The notes beneath the pieces are model-generated. The model made no database searches. It worked only from the letters and a program-made list of their open reading frames with translations, and was not told the origin of the DNA. From positions 61,231-125,230 of the forward strand of contig NZ_JABTTS010000020.1 of NCBI RefSeq assembly GCF_018638295.1: a stretch of DNA of 64,000 bases, given 5' to 3'. Origin of the DNA: Streptomyces sp. CHD11. GTDB taxonomy: Bacteria; Actinomycetota; Actinomycetes; Streptomycetales; Streptomycetaceae. Positions 1 to 8,150 of this stretch are shown one piece after another. Every line of letters starts with the position of its first letter. Positions within the stretch are counted from its first letter, which is position 1. Position numbers and translations under genes: made by a program.

Positions 1-1
1 C

Positions 2-85
2 GCGCTGCCCCGCACCCTGCCCCTGCACCACCCGCCCACCACCACCGGAGCCCCGCGATGCCCCCGTCTCTCGCCGCAGCCCTGA
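2..85 (+). CDS. possible 3' end of an upstream gene, cut by the window edge
   Basis: The frame starting at base 2 is open to a TGA at 83-85 and has G or C in almost every third codon position, whereas the other two frames are weaker. It would overlap the start of nanE by 28 bases, as genes in one operon often do. In actinomycetes a ROK-family ManNAc kinase is a common partner of nanE, but 27 visible codons carry no motif, so no product is assigned. Confidence 0.25.
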   Translation, partial: ALPRTLPLHHPPTTTGAPRCPRLSPQP

Positions 86-732
86 AGGGCCGGCTGATCG
101 TCTCCTGCCAGGCCCCGCCCGGCGACCCGATGCGGCACACCGACACCCTGGTCCGTATGGCGCTGGCGGCCCGGGCCGGTGGCGCGGCGGCGGTCCGCGT
201 CAACGACCCGGAGGTCGTCGCGGCCACCGTGGCGGCCGTCGCCCTGCCGGTCATCGGCCTGTGGAAGGACGGCGACAGCGGCGTCTTCATCACCCCGACC
301 GTGCGCCACGCCCTCGCCCTTGTGGACGCCGGGGCCGCGGTCGTGGCGGCCGACGCCACCGCCCGCCCGCGGCCCGACGGCAGCGCCTTCGCGGAGCTCG
401 TCGAGGCCGTGCACGAGGCGGGAGCCCTGGTGATGGCCGATGTGTCGACTTTCGACGAGGGCCGCGAAGCCGCCGAGCGGGGCGCCGACTTCGTGGGCAC
501 GACGCTCTCCGGCTATGTGCCGGGCTCCCCCGTGCAGAGCGCCCCGGACCTCGCCCTCGTCGCCGGCCTCGCCGCCGCGCTCCCCGTGCCGGTGATCGCC
601 GAGGGCCGTATAGCGACCCCCGGGCAGGCCGCCCGGGCTCTCGAGGCGGGTGCGCTGAGCGTCGTCGTGGGCACCGCCATCACGGCCCCGACCGCCCTGA
701 CCCGGACGTTCGTGGCCGGACTCGCCCGCTGA
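58..732 (+). CDS. nanE: N-acetylmannosamine-6-phosphate 2-epimerase
   Basis: Predicted cytoplasmic TIM-barrel enzyme interconverting ManNAc-6-P and GlcNAc-6-P in sialic-acid and amino-sugar catabolism. The 224-residue product has the usual family length. Family signatures appear in order: LIVSCQAPPGDPM near the N-terminus, GLWKDGD after an early strand, VAADATARPRP in the middle, MADVSTFDEG with the catalytic-region Asp, GTTLSGY, and VIAEGRI near the phosphate-binding end. The ATG at 58 gives the expected N-terminus; the upstream frame probably belongs to another gene, which suggests an operon beginning outside the window. Whether the natural substrate is sialic-acid derived cannot be told from this gene alone. 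Confidence 0.9.
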   Translation: MPPSLAAALKGRLIVSCQAPPGDPMRHTDTLVRMALAARAGGAAAVRVNDPEVVAATVAAVALPVIGLWKDGDSGVFITPTVRHALALVDAGAAVVAADATARPRPDGSAFAELVEAVHEAGALVMADVSTFDEGREAAERGADFVGTTLSGYVPGSPVQSAPDLALVAGLAAALPVPVIAEGRIATPGQAARALEAGALSVVVGTAITAPTALTRTFVAGLAR

Positions 733-741
733 AGCCTCCGG

Positions 742-821
742 CGGAGCGAGCCGGGGCGGGACGGAGCGAGCCGGAGCGAGCTGGCGCGGGACGGAGCGAG
801 CCGGAGCGAGCCGGGGTGGGA
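742..821. repeat. imperfect 30-bp direct repeats downstream of nanE
   Basis: One partial (about 20 bp) and two full (30 bp) copies of a GC-rich unit built on CGGAGCGAGCCGG are arranged head to tail between the nanE stop and the convergent oxidoreductase remnant. They do not form a clean hairpin. This looks like slippage-prone intergenic DNA rather than a coding or regulatory element. Confidence 0.6.
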
Positions 822-972
822 CGGCGCGTCGGCGCGAGGTGCCCCGCGCCCCGGGTCTCTTCCGCTCGAGCGGCGCCGGCCGGCCATGAGGGTGCGGTCG
901 GACGTGGGGACGCGACGGCCGACGACAGGTGACCGGGGGTCCCTGGCGGGGCGGCGGGCCGGAACACGCTTC

Positions 973-1698
973 TCAGGGGTGCATGACCAGCTTCCCCACG
1001 TGGTCCCTTCGGGCCAGTTCCCGCTGCGCGTCGGCGGCCCGGTCCAGGGGGAAGGCCGTGGCCACGACCGGCTGGATCTCCGCCCGGCGGGCCAGGTCCA
1101 TGAGGAGGCCGAAGTGCGTGGGCGTGTGCATCGAGGAGCCGATCAGCTGCGCGTTGTGCAGGTAGAGGCGGCGTACGTCGAAGGACACGTCGTACCCGCC
1201 GAGCGCGCCGGCGACGACCCACCGGCCTCCTTCGCGCAGCAGGGGCAGGACCGCGCTCACCAGGCCGCCCGCCACGACGTCGAGTGCGACGTCGGGTCCC
1301 TCGGGGGCGGCGGCACGGATCTGTCCGGCGATGTCCTCCGCGCGGTCGACGACGTGGTGGGCGCCCGCCGCGCGCACCGCGTCGGTCTTGGAACGGCTGG
1401 TCACGGCGAGCACCGTCGCGCCGCGCGCACGGGCGATCTGCACCAGCGCCAGACCGACGCCGCCGGACGCTCCGGAGACCAGCACCGTCTCACCCCTTCG
1501 CAGCCGTCCCCGCTCGATCATGCCGAGCGCCGTGCCGTAGGCGGTCGGCAGTGCCGCGAGCTGGTCGTCCGTGAGCGGTGAGTCCGTCACGTCGTGCGCC
1601 TGCTCCGCCGGAGCCGTCACGTACTCGGCGTAACCGCCGTCGCGTTCGCTGCCCATCAGGCCCACCGGGTTCGCGTCCGGCCCCGCCGCTTCCGGCAA
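973..1698 (-). pseudogene. zinc-type alcohol dehydrogenase / quinone oxidoreductase, 5'-truncated
   Basis: The 241 residues correspond to the C-terminal two thirds of a medium-chain NADPH:quinone oxidoreductase. Visible parts are GGYAEYV, the tyrosine-containing PTAYGTAL region, the nucleotide-binding motif VLVSGASGGVGLALVQIA, and a C-terminal HVGKLVMHP. The catalytic GroES-like N-terminal domain of about 100 residues is missing; normal members have 310-350 residues. The frame stays open upstream to a stop near 1822 but encodes no recognisable dehydrogenase sequence there and has no good ATG or GTG; the only start is a TTG at 1698. A truncated remnant is most likely; a short functional protein cannot be excluded. 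Confidence 0.6.
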
Positions 1699-1954
1699 GC
1701 CGACGGTGGAGAACGACGGCGGGAACTGACGCGGATCCGCCCCGCGCGGCGGGGCGGGTGAGTCGGCTGCCCCGGTCGGGCGCGGTGGCGCGGCAGCCGG
1801 CCGCCCACAGTCAAGGAACGCTCAGGTTCACCGAGGGCCTGCCGTCAAGTGCGGTGTGAAGGATGGGGCGGGTCATCCCGCAAGCCGGCCGGGACCGAGT
1901 TCCTGTGCCGGGCGGGCAGTGCCGGAAGGGCTGTCGAGCCGAGAAGAAGGACCC

Positions 1955-2638
1955 GTGGACAAGGTAATCGTCGCAGGCGGGCCGTGCCTCGTGCGGGCGG
2001 CCCTCACCAAGGTGATCGATGCGAGCGGCACCATGAGGGTGGTGGGAACCGCCGCACACGGAAGGGATCTCGAAGACCTGCTCGGCAGGGGCGCCGAGGC
2101 GGAGGTCGTGCTGCTCGACCACTCCCTGCACGCTGCCGGAGGGCCGGACGACTTCACCGCTCTGATCGCCCGGATCTGTGCCGTGGCCCGGACCGTGGTC
2201 TTCGGCGCGCCCAGCGCTCAGAGGGTCGATGCCCAGGTGCGGGCCGGGGCCACGGGCGTGCTCGGCGCCGATGTCAGCGCGGCGCAGCTCGTCGCCGCCC
2301 TGGAGACCGTGTGCCGGGGCGGCCTTGTCGTCGCCCTGGGGACGGCCCCGGCCGTCAACACGGCCCAGGCGCGGGTCACGCCCGGACTCACCGGACAACT
2401 CTCCCTACGGGAACGCGAGATCCTCACCATGCTGTCGAGCGGTCAGGACAGTGACGCCATCGCCCGCGACCTGGGGCTCAGTCCTCTCACCGTGAAGACC
2501 CACATCACGCGGATGCTCGGCAAGCTGGGCATCCGCCGGCGCGGGCATCTGATCGCCTTCGCCTACGAGAGCGGGCTCGTGGTGCCCGGTATGACGCCCA
2601 CCAGTTTCATCGCGAACCGGCTGCAAGCGGCCTCGTGA
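1955..2638 (+). CDS. LuxR/NarL-family response regulator with atypical receiver domain
   Basis: Cytoplasmic DNA-binding regulator of 227 residues. An N-terminal receiver-like fold (1-120) is followed by a LuxR-type helix-turn-helix (about 158-215, LSLREREILTMLSSG and LGLSPLTVKTHITRMLGKL). The GTG at 1955 is chosen because an AAGAAGGA ribosome site lies six bases upstream and translation begins directly with the first receiver strand. Asp55 in VVLLDHSL sits at the phospho-acceptor position. However, the acidic pair normally after strand 1 is replaced by Ala-Gly-Gly, and the usual Lys of strand 5 is replaced (GVLGAD). Phosphorylation-independent or ligand-controlled action is therefore plausible. 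No kinase gene is beside it in the same orientation; the target is unknown. Confidence 0.85.
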   Translation: MDKVIVAGGPCLVRAALTKVIDASGTMRVVGTAAHGRDLEDLLGRGAEAEVVLLDHSLHAAGGPDDFTALIARICAVARTVVFGAPSAQRVDAQVRAGATGVLGADVSAAQLVAALETVCRGGLVVALGTAPAVNTAQARVTPGLTGQLSLREREILTMLSSGQDSDAIARDLGLSPLTVKTHITRMLGKLGIRRRGHLIAFAYESGLVVPGMTPTSFIANRLQAAS

Positions 2639-2660
2639 CGCCCGGCCCGGCGCCGCCCGG

Positions 2661-2717
2661 GGCCACGAACGGCACTGCCGTCCGACCAACGGTCGGACGG
2701 CAGTGCCGTTCGTGGCC
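2661..2717. terminator. bidirectional terminator, 27-bp perfect stem with 3-nt loop
   Basis: The two arms, 2661-2687 and 2691-2717, are perfectly complementary over 27 bases around the loop AAC. The element lies between the stop of the LuxR-type regulator (2638) and the stop of the convergent sensor kinase (2729), the expected place for a shared terminator. There is no T-run, as is common in streptomycetes. Confidence 0.85.
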
Positions 2718-2728
2718 CTCGTCCGGTG

Positions 2729-4165
2729 TCAGGTACCGGGGCGTGAGTCCTCAGGGAGACGTCCGAGCGGGAGCCGGATGGTGACGGTGGTTCCGACACC
2801 CACCTCCGAGTCCACGGTCACCTGTCCGTCATGGGCGTGCACGATGGCCTCCACGATGGCCAGGCCGAGTCCGGAACCGCCGTAGGCGCGGCTGCGGCTG
2901 GCCTCGGCACGCCAGAACCGTTCGAAGACGCGGGGCAGGTCCTCGGGGGAGATGCCGGGACCGTTGTCGATGACGCTCAGCTCCACGGCGTCGCTGCCGA
3001 GGGCGACCTTGACACGGACGGAGGTGCGGGCCGGGGTGTGCTGGACGGCGTTGCCCACGAGATTGCGCAGGACCTGCTGCAGACGATCGCCGTCTCCGAT
3101 GACGGGCGCCGGCGGGGCGGGCTCCATGACGATGCCACGCTGCGGGTAGATGATCTGGGCGTCCTCGACGACGCTGGCGGCCAGGGCGGTGACGTCCACG
3201 TCGTCCTGCTCGACGGGCCGGCCGGCGTCCAGCCGGGCGAGCAGCGCGAGGTCCTCCACGAGCAGGCGCATCCGTCCCACCTCGTTCTCGATGTGCTCGA
3301 GCGCGGTCTCCAGGTCCGCGCCGGTCAGTCCGCCCTGGCGGTGCAGGTCGAGCCACCCGGAGATGGTGGACAGCGGGGTGCGCAGTTCGTGGGAGGTGTC
3401 GGCGGCCAGCGAGCGCACGGTCGCCTCCGCGCGGGCCTGGGCGTCGAACGCCCGGTTGACCGCCTTGGCCAGCAGGTCGGCTTCGCTGCCGTTGCGATGC
3501 GTGGGCAGCCGCTCGGTCAGGGAGCCCGCGGCGATGGCGTCGGCGCTGCGGGCCATACGGGCGAGCGGGCGCATGCCGAGGCGCAGGACGACGACGGACA
3601 GGGCCAGCAGCACCAGCAACGCGCCGCCGATCAGGGCCAGGTGCCGTCCGACGAGGGCGTCGGTGGTGGCGTCGTCGACGGAGGTGTCGATGGCGAGGAC
3701 GACGGCCGCCGGTGCCACGGTGCCCTCGGCCGGCCCGCGGTCGATGACCAGTCCGGGACTGGGGATGCGTACGGCGCTGAGGTCGCCGCCCTCCAGGGTG
3801 ACGACGCTTCCAGCCGGTGCCGTTGCGCTGAGAGCGGCGAGTTCCTCCTCGGCCCGGGCCGCGGAACCGGTGCTGAGCAGCACCTTGTTGTTCTCGTCGA
3901 CGGCCACCGTGCCCAGGGGTGAGCCGAGGAGGGCGCCGAGGTGGTCGGCGTCGGCGGTCTGCGGTCCCCGGCCGATGACCTGCGCCAGCCGCCCGGCGTT
4001 GGCCTCGAGGGTGTGCTGGTCGCGCTTGTCCAGGAAGTTCTCCACCAGGAAGGCGCTGATGACGGCGCTGGCGACCAGGCCGACGACCAGCAGGAGGGCC
4101 AGCCCGGCGAGCAGGCGCAGACGGAGGCTGGAGAAGGCCCAGGGAAGACGGCTGCGGAGTCTCAC
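2729..4165 (-). CDS. two-component sensor histidine kinase
   Basis: Membrane sensor kinase of 478 residues, likely partner of the adjacent regulator. TM1 is about 15-41 and TM2 about 175-197, enclosing an extracytoplasmic sensor of about 130 residues. A HAMP segment follows TM2. The HisKA motif DTSHELRTPLSTISGW puts the phospho-acceptor at His259. The ATPase domain shows NAVQHTP, DNGPGI, the F-box VFERFWR and the G2 box GSGLGLAI. The GTG start at 4165 overlaps the regulator TGA (4162-4164), so the two are translationally coupled. The architecture resembles MprB/TcrY-type kinases. The ligand is unknown; linkage to an MMPL exporter suggests an envelope or lipid stress signal. Confidence 0.92.
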   Translation of the reverse strand: MRLRSRLPWAFSSLRLRLLAGLALLLVVGLVASAVISAFLVENFLDKRDQHTLEANAGRLAQVIGRGPQTADADHLGALLGSPLGTVAVDENNKVLLSTGSAARAEEELAALSATAPAGSVVTLEGGDLSAVRIPSPGLVIDRGPAEGTVAPAAVVLAIDTSVDDATTDALVGRHLALIGGALLVLLALSVVVLRLGMRPLARMARSADAIAAGSLTERLPTHRNGSEADLLAKAVNRAFDAQARAEATVRSLAADTSHELRTPLSTISGWLDLHRQGGLTGADLETALEHIENEVGRMRLLVEDLALLARLDAGRPVEQDDVDVTALAASVVEDAQIIYPQRGIVMEPAPPAPVIGDGDRLQQVLRNLVGNAVQHTPARTSVRVKVALGSDAVELSVIDNGPGISPEDLPRVFERFWRAEASRSRAYGGSGLGLAIVEAIVHAHDGQVTVDSEVGVGTTVTIRLPLGRLPEDSRPGT

Positions 4166-4887
4166 GCGTCGCCCTGCTCTCGGAGGGTGTAGCCGACGCC
4201 GCGGACGGTGCGCAGCAGTGGCGCCCGGCCGTGGTCGATCTTGCGCCGGAGATTGGAGATGAACCGTTCGACGACGACGGAGTCCCCGCCGAAGTCGTAC
4301 TGCCACACGGCTTCGAGGATCTGGGCGCGGGAGAGGACCTGTCCCTGGTGTCTGAGCAGGTAGTGCAGCAGACGGTATTCGGTGGGGGACAGTTCGACGA
4401 GCCGGCCGTCCCTGCGGACCTCGTGGCGCAGGTCGTCGAGGGTGAGGTCGGCGCAGCGCAGGCGGGTGTCCTCGGCGGTGGGTCCTCCGCTGCCACCGCG
4501 GGCACGGCGCAGCAGCGCGTGCAGGCGGGCGCCGACCTCGACGACGCTGAAGGGTTTGGTGACGTAGTCGTCGCCGCCCAGGCGCAGGCCCCGTACCCGG
4601 TCCTCCACGGCGTCGCGGGCGGTGAGGAAGAGCACGGGGACGTCGATGGCGCGGGAGCGCAACAGCTGGAGGATCTCGAAACCGTCGGCACCGGGAAGCA
4701 TCACGTCCAGGACGATGATGTCCGGCGGGCGGCGGGCGACCTGCTCGAGGGCTTCGGTCAGGTCACCCGCCACATCGACGTCGAACGCGGCGAACCGGAG
4801 TGCCGAGATCAGCAGACGCCTGATGCCGGGATCGTCGTCGATGACGAGGACGCGGTCGGCGGTACCCGGCGGGTTGACGGCGTTCAT
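4162..4887 (-). CDS. OmpR-family response regulator
   Basis: DNA-binding regulator of 241 residues (MprA/TcrA-like). The receiver domain has the acidic cluster VLVIDDDPGIRR (around 14-19), phospho-acceptor Asp61 in VLDVMLPG, Thr89 and Lys111 in TKPFS. The C-terminal winged helix (about 145-238) has LSPTEYRLLHYLL and the recognition-helix region VVERFISNLRRKI, ending GVGYTLRE. The ATG at 4887 is preferred because a GGAGA sequence precedes it and the receiver begins at once; an ATG at 4974 would add 29 unmatched residues. It lies 91 bases after the MMPL gene and overlaps the kinase. It probably controls this operon through the direct repeats at 7312-7333. Confidence 0.93.
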   Translation of the reverse strand: MNAVNPPGTADRVLVIDDDPGIRRLLISALRFAAFDVDVAGDLTEALEQVARRPPDIIVLDVMLPGADGFEILQLLRSRAIDVPVLFLTARDAVEDRVRGLRLGGDDYVTKPFSVVEVGARLHALLRRARGGSGGPTAEDTRLRCADLTLDDLRHEVRRDGRLVELSPTEYRLLHYLLRHQGQVLSRAQILEAVWQYDFGGDSVVVERFISNLRRKIDHGRAPLLRTVRGVGYTLREQGDA

Positions 4888-4978
4888 GGGGTCTCCAGGT
4901 GACGGCAGCGGCCGTCCGACGTCCGCCGTCGCGGCGGACTCGGTGGGTGTCCCGGTGTCGGCTCTGCTGATCATCGTG

Positions 4979-7237
4979 TCACAGGCCCACGGGAGTGGAT
5001 TCCCTGACGGCGGCGTGGGCGGCCACCGGCTCGGGAGCGTGGAAGTTCCCGCCCTCGACGTCGACTTGCGGCAGCACACGGTCCAGCCGGCGCGGCAGCC
5101 ACCAGGCCCGGTCCCCCAGAAGTGCCAGGACCGCCGGCACGAGGGTCATACGGACCAGGAAGGCGTCCACCATGACTCCGAAGGCCAGGGCGAAGGCGAT
5201 CGGCATGATATCGGCGTCGTGGGAGAACAGGAAACTGACGAACACCGAGACCATGATGAGCGCCGCGGACGTGACCACGCGGGCGGCGTTGCGGGATCCG
5301 TTGAGGATGGCCGCGCGGGCGTCGCGGTTGCGGTGGTAGTCCTCCCGCATGGCGGAGACCAGGAACACCTCGTAGTCCATGGCCAGTCCGAAGAGTACGG
5401 ACATCACGACGATGGGCACGAAGCTGGCCACCGGGCCCTCGCTGGGAACACCGAGCGGGCCGGCCAGCCACCCCCACTGGAACACCGCCACGGTGGCCCC
5501 GAAGGCCGCACCCACGGACAGCAGGAACCCGATGGTGGCCTTGACCGGGATGGCGATCGAACGGAACGCGATCATCAGCAGGAGCAGGGACAGCCCGACC
5601 ACGACGATCACGAAGGGCACGAGCGCGCCGCTGAGCTTGTCGGAGACGTCGATGCTGACGGCGGTCATGCCGGTGACGGCGACATAGCTGCCGCTGGACT
5701 CCGCCAGCGGCAGCATCTGGGTGCGCAGCCGGGAGACGAGGGCGCTGGTCTCCTCGGACCGCGGGCCGGTTTCGGGGATGATCTGGATCCGTGCCGCTGT
5801 TTTGTTCTCGGCCACGTCGATGCCGCTGACGTCCGCGATGCCCCGGACGTCGCGCAGCTCCTCCTCGACGGCGTCGGCCGTGGAGACGACGGTGGCCGGG
5901 TCGTCGCTCTCGACGAGCACGACGAGCGGCCCGTTGGCGCCGGGACCGAAGGCGTCACTGATCACGTCGTAGGCCTGGCGGCTGGAGTTGGTCGTGGCGC
6001 TGGAGCCCTCGTCGGTGAGTGCCAGCTTCAGCTGCAGGGCGGGAAGGGCCAGGGCGACGAGCGCGACGGTGCCCAGGATCAGATTGCGTACGGGGTGGCG
6101 CAGCACGCCCTGGGTCCAGCGCACGCCCATGGTGTCCGCCGGGCCGTCGTGCGCCGACTGCGGCCGGGCGCGCTTGCGGCCGGGGAGGCGCGGGAGCCGG
6201 CGCCGCCGGGCGGTGGTGGACCGGGGTGCCCTGGGCGTGAGCCGGTGGCCGGCCATCCCCATCAGCGCGGGCAGCAGGGTCACCGCGGTGATGACGGCGA
6301 CCGCGACCGCTCCGGCGGACGCCAGACCCATGGAGGTCAGCATCGGTACACCGGCGACGGCGAGACCGGAGAGCGCGATGAGGACGGTGGCTCCGGCGAA
6401 GATCACGGCGCTGCCCGCGGTGGCGGTGGCCCTGGCGATGGACTCCCGCACCGGCATACCGGTGGCGAGCTGGGCGCGGTGCCGGGAGACGATGAACAGG
6501 GCGTAGTCGATACCGACGGCGAGGCCCAGCATGATCGCCAGGGTGGGCGCGTTGTCGGAGACCCCGAACGCCGTGGCCAGACCGATCATCGCGGCCATCG
6601 TGCCGACGATCCCCAGCACGGCGGTGATCAGCGGCAGGCCCGCGGCCAGCAGCGACCCGAAGGTGATCACCAGAATGATCAGGGCCACTCCCAGACCGAC
6701 CAGCTCACCGGGTCCCACGGGCGGATGCGAGGACTCGTAGGGCTCACCGCCGTAGACGGTCCTCAGGCCCGCCTGCTGGGCCGGGTCCCCCGCGGCCTTC
6801 ACCGCGTCCAGCGTGCCGGCGGGCACGTCGTCCGCCTCCTTGGTGGTGAAGGTGACCTGTGCCACCGCGGTGCGTCCGTCCTCGGAGACGGTGCCGCTCT
6901 CGGCCGGGTCGGCGACCTCGCTCACCCCGGGGACCTGGCCCGTGGCCCGCAGCGTGGCCTCCATCGGCTCGCGCAGCCCCGGCTCGGTCACCTTGCGGCC
7001 GTCCGGCGCCTGGAACACGATCTGCGCCGACTGGGCGTCCGGCTCGGGGAAGTGCCGTTCCATCTTGGTCAGGGCCGTCTGTGCCGGTGAGCCGGGTATG
7101 GAACTGCTGTCCGTGAAGGAACCGGCGAAGGAGAGCCCGAGACCGACCACCGCACCGAGGGCGAGCAGCCATCCGATCAACATCCGTTGCCAGCGGCGGG
7201 CACCCAGCGCACCCAGCCGATACAAGAGCGTAGCCAT
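4979..7237 (-). CDS. MMPL/RND-family transporter
   Basis: Integral membrane exporter of 752 residues with two repeated halves. Each half has one N-terminal helix, a large extracytoplasmic loop and five further helices (about 12 in total). The MMPL signature region GLAVGIDYALFIVSRHR is in the first half and the equivalent GLAMDYEVFLVSAMRE in the second; their Asp-Tyr pairs form the proton relay in the family. The ATG at 7237 has GAGGGA upstream and starts just before the first helix. It is the first gene of the MMPL-regulator-kinase operon. Actinobacterial relatives export lipids, glycolipids or antibiotics; the substrate here is unknown. Confidence 0.93.
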   Translation of the reverse strand: MATLLYRLGALGARRWQRMLIGWLLALGAVVGLGLSFAGSFTDSSSIPGSPAQTALTKMERHFPEPDAQSAQIVFQAPDGRKVTEPGLREPMEATLRATGQVPGVSEVADPAESGTVSEDGRTAVAQVTFTTKEADDVPAGTLDAVKAAGDPAQQAGLRTVYGGEPYESSHPPVGPGELVGLGVALIILVITFGSLLAAGLPLITAVLGIVGTMAAMIGLATAFGVSDNAPTLAIMLGLAVGIDYALFIVSRHRAQLATGMPVRESIARATATAGSAVIFAGATVLIALSGLAVAGVPMLTSMGLASAGAVAVAVITAVTLLPALMGMAGHRLTPRAPRSTTARRRRLPRLPGRKRARPQSAHDGPADTMGVRWTQGVLRHPVRNLILGTVALVALALPALQLKLALTDEGSSATTNSSRQAYDVISDAFGPGANGPLVVLVESDDPATVVSTADAVEEELRDVRGIADVSGIDVAENKTAARIQIIPETGPRSEETSALVSRLRTQMLPLAESSGSYVAVTGMTAVSIDVSDKLSGALVPFVIVVVGLSLLLLMIAFRSIAIPVKATIGFLLSVGAAFGATVAVFQWGWLAGPLGVPSEGPVASFVPIVVMSVLFGLAMDYEVFLVSAMREDYHRNRDARAAILNGSRNAARVVTSAALIMVSVFVSFLFSHDADIMPIAFALAFGVMVDAFLVRMTLVPAVLALLGDRAWWLPRRLDRVLPQVDVEGGNFHAPEPVAAHAAVRESTPVGL

Positions 7238-7311
7238 CAGTGATTCCCTCACTCGTAGAAGACGACACGTCACATCCTTCGCAGCGGACTTGACGGCCGC
7301 CGCACGGGAAA

Positions 7312-7333
7312 CCTGAGGGTTTCCTGACGGTTG
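7312..7333 (-). promoter_or_regulatory. tandem 11-bp direct repeats, likely operator of the MMPL/two-component operon
   Basis: Two adjacent 11-base units, CCTGAGGGTTT and CCTGACGGTTG, match at 9 of 11 positions and are exactly one helical turn apart. They lie 75-97 bases upstream of the MMPL start. A third copy of the core occurs inverted at 7344-7351 (CCGTCAGG, complementary to CCTGACGG at 7323-7330). OmpR-family regulators typically bind 11-bp-phased direct repeats, so autoregulation by the regulator at 4162-4887 is inferred. Confidence 0.5.
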
Positions 7334-7351
7334 GGTTCCGACGCCGTCAGG

Positions 7352-8150
7352 TTCGTGCGGCTGCCGGGTTGCCGGGCCGGCGTAGTCGGCGCTCCGCGGG
7401 CCTTTGGGCCAGGTCGCGCGCCCGGGGGCAGGTCGCGGTGGCGGACGTGCGCAGGATGGGTCGACAGCGCGCCGACCCGGCGCGAGAGGCGCCCGTCCTG
7501 CTCCCGGCGGGCATCGGGAGGCCCGGATGCCGTCGGTCGGTGTCGGCCCGGCGCGGCAGGACCCGGACGAGCCCGCCGCGATCCGGACGCGGTCCGACGT
7601 GCCACCCCAAGCGCGTGATCACCTCACGCCTCCGGCCACCACGTCACCGATGTTGCCGACCGGTTGCCGTTCCCCCGTGGATGCCGGTGACGGCCCCCGT
7701 CCCGAAGCGCGGGAGCGCGACATCGCTCTCGTCCTCCCGCGGCGCGACGCGGTGGCGGTGGACCGGATCCCCGTCGGTGGCCGGGGCGGCGTGCGCGGAT
7801 GAAGGAGGGACGCTGCCGCGCAGGGCACGCGCCGTTTCCCGGCCGGACGCCTTGCGGGAATGCGGAACCGGGCGGCACCCCGGCCGCGGACGGCGACGCC
7901 GGACTCGCGTCGGCGGGGCCGCGGTGGGAGGAGATCCGCAGGTCGTCCACGACCGGACGGCCCCTGGGTCAGGAGCGCCCCGGACGCCGGGGCTTTCCGC
8001 GGGGGAAAACGTGCCTTGCGCGTTACGGCCTTGTGAACGCCCGTCACCGCTGGCCAAGGTGGGGGCCAGCCGCGCCGTGGCCGGACCGCCTCGACACCGA
8101 GCGCTCGTCACCGGACCCGCGCATCGATCACCTGGACCGGGAGTCAATTC
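7352..8150. other. 800-bp stretch without a recognisable gene
   Basis: Long open frames exist on both strands, as expected at this GC content. Their translations are rich in Arg, Pro and Gly, show no domain, and lack the clear third-position GC bias of a single frame. The right end must hold the promoter of the hydroxy-acid operon starting at 8151, with a GGGAG ribosome site just before it. I see no convincing promoter hexamers, RNA gene or repeat. Confidence 0.5.

Noticed and set aside
4622..7090. An 822-codon plus-strand open frame opposite the MMPL gene
   Set aside because: It is the antisense shadow of the transporter; composition (Gly/His/Asp-rich) is typical of such shadows.
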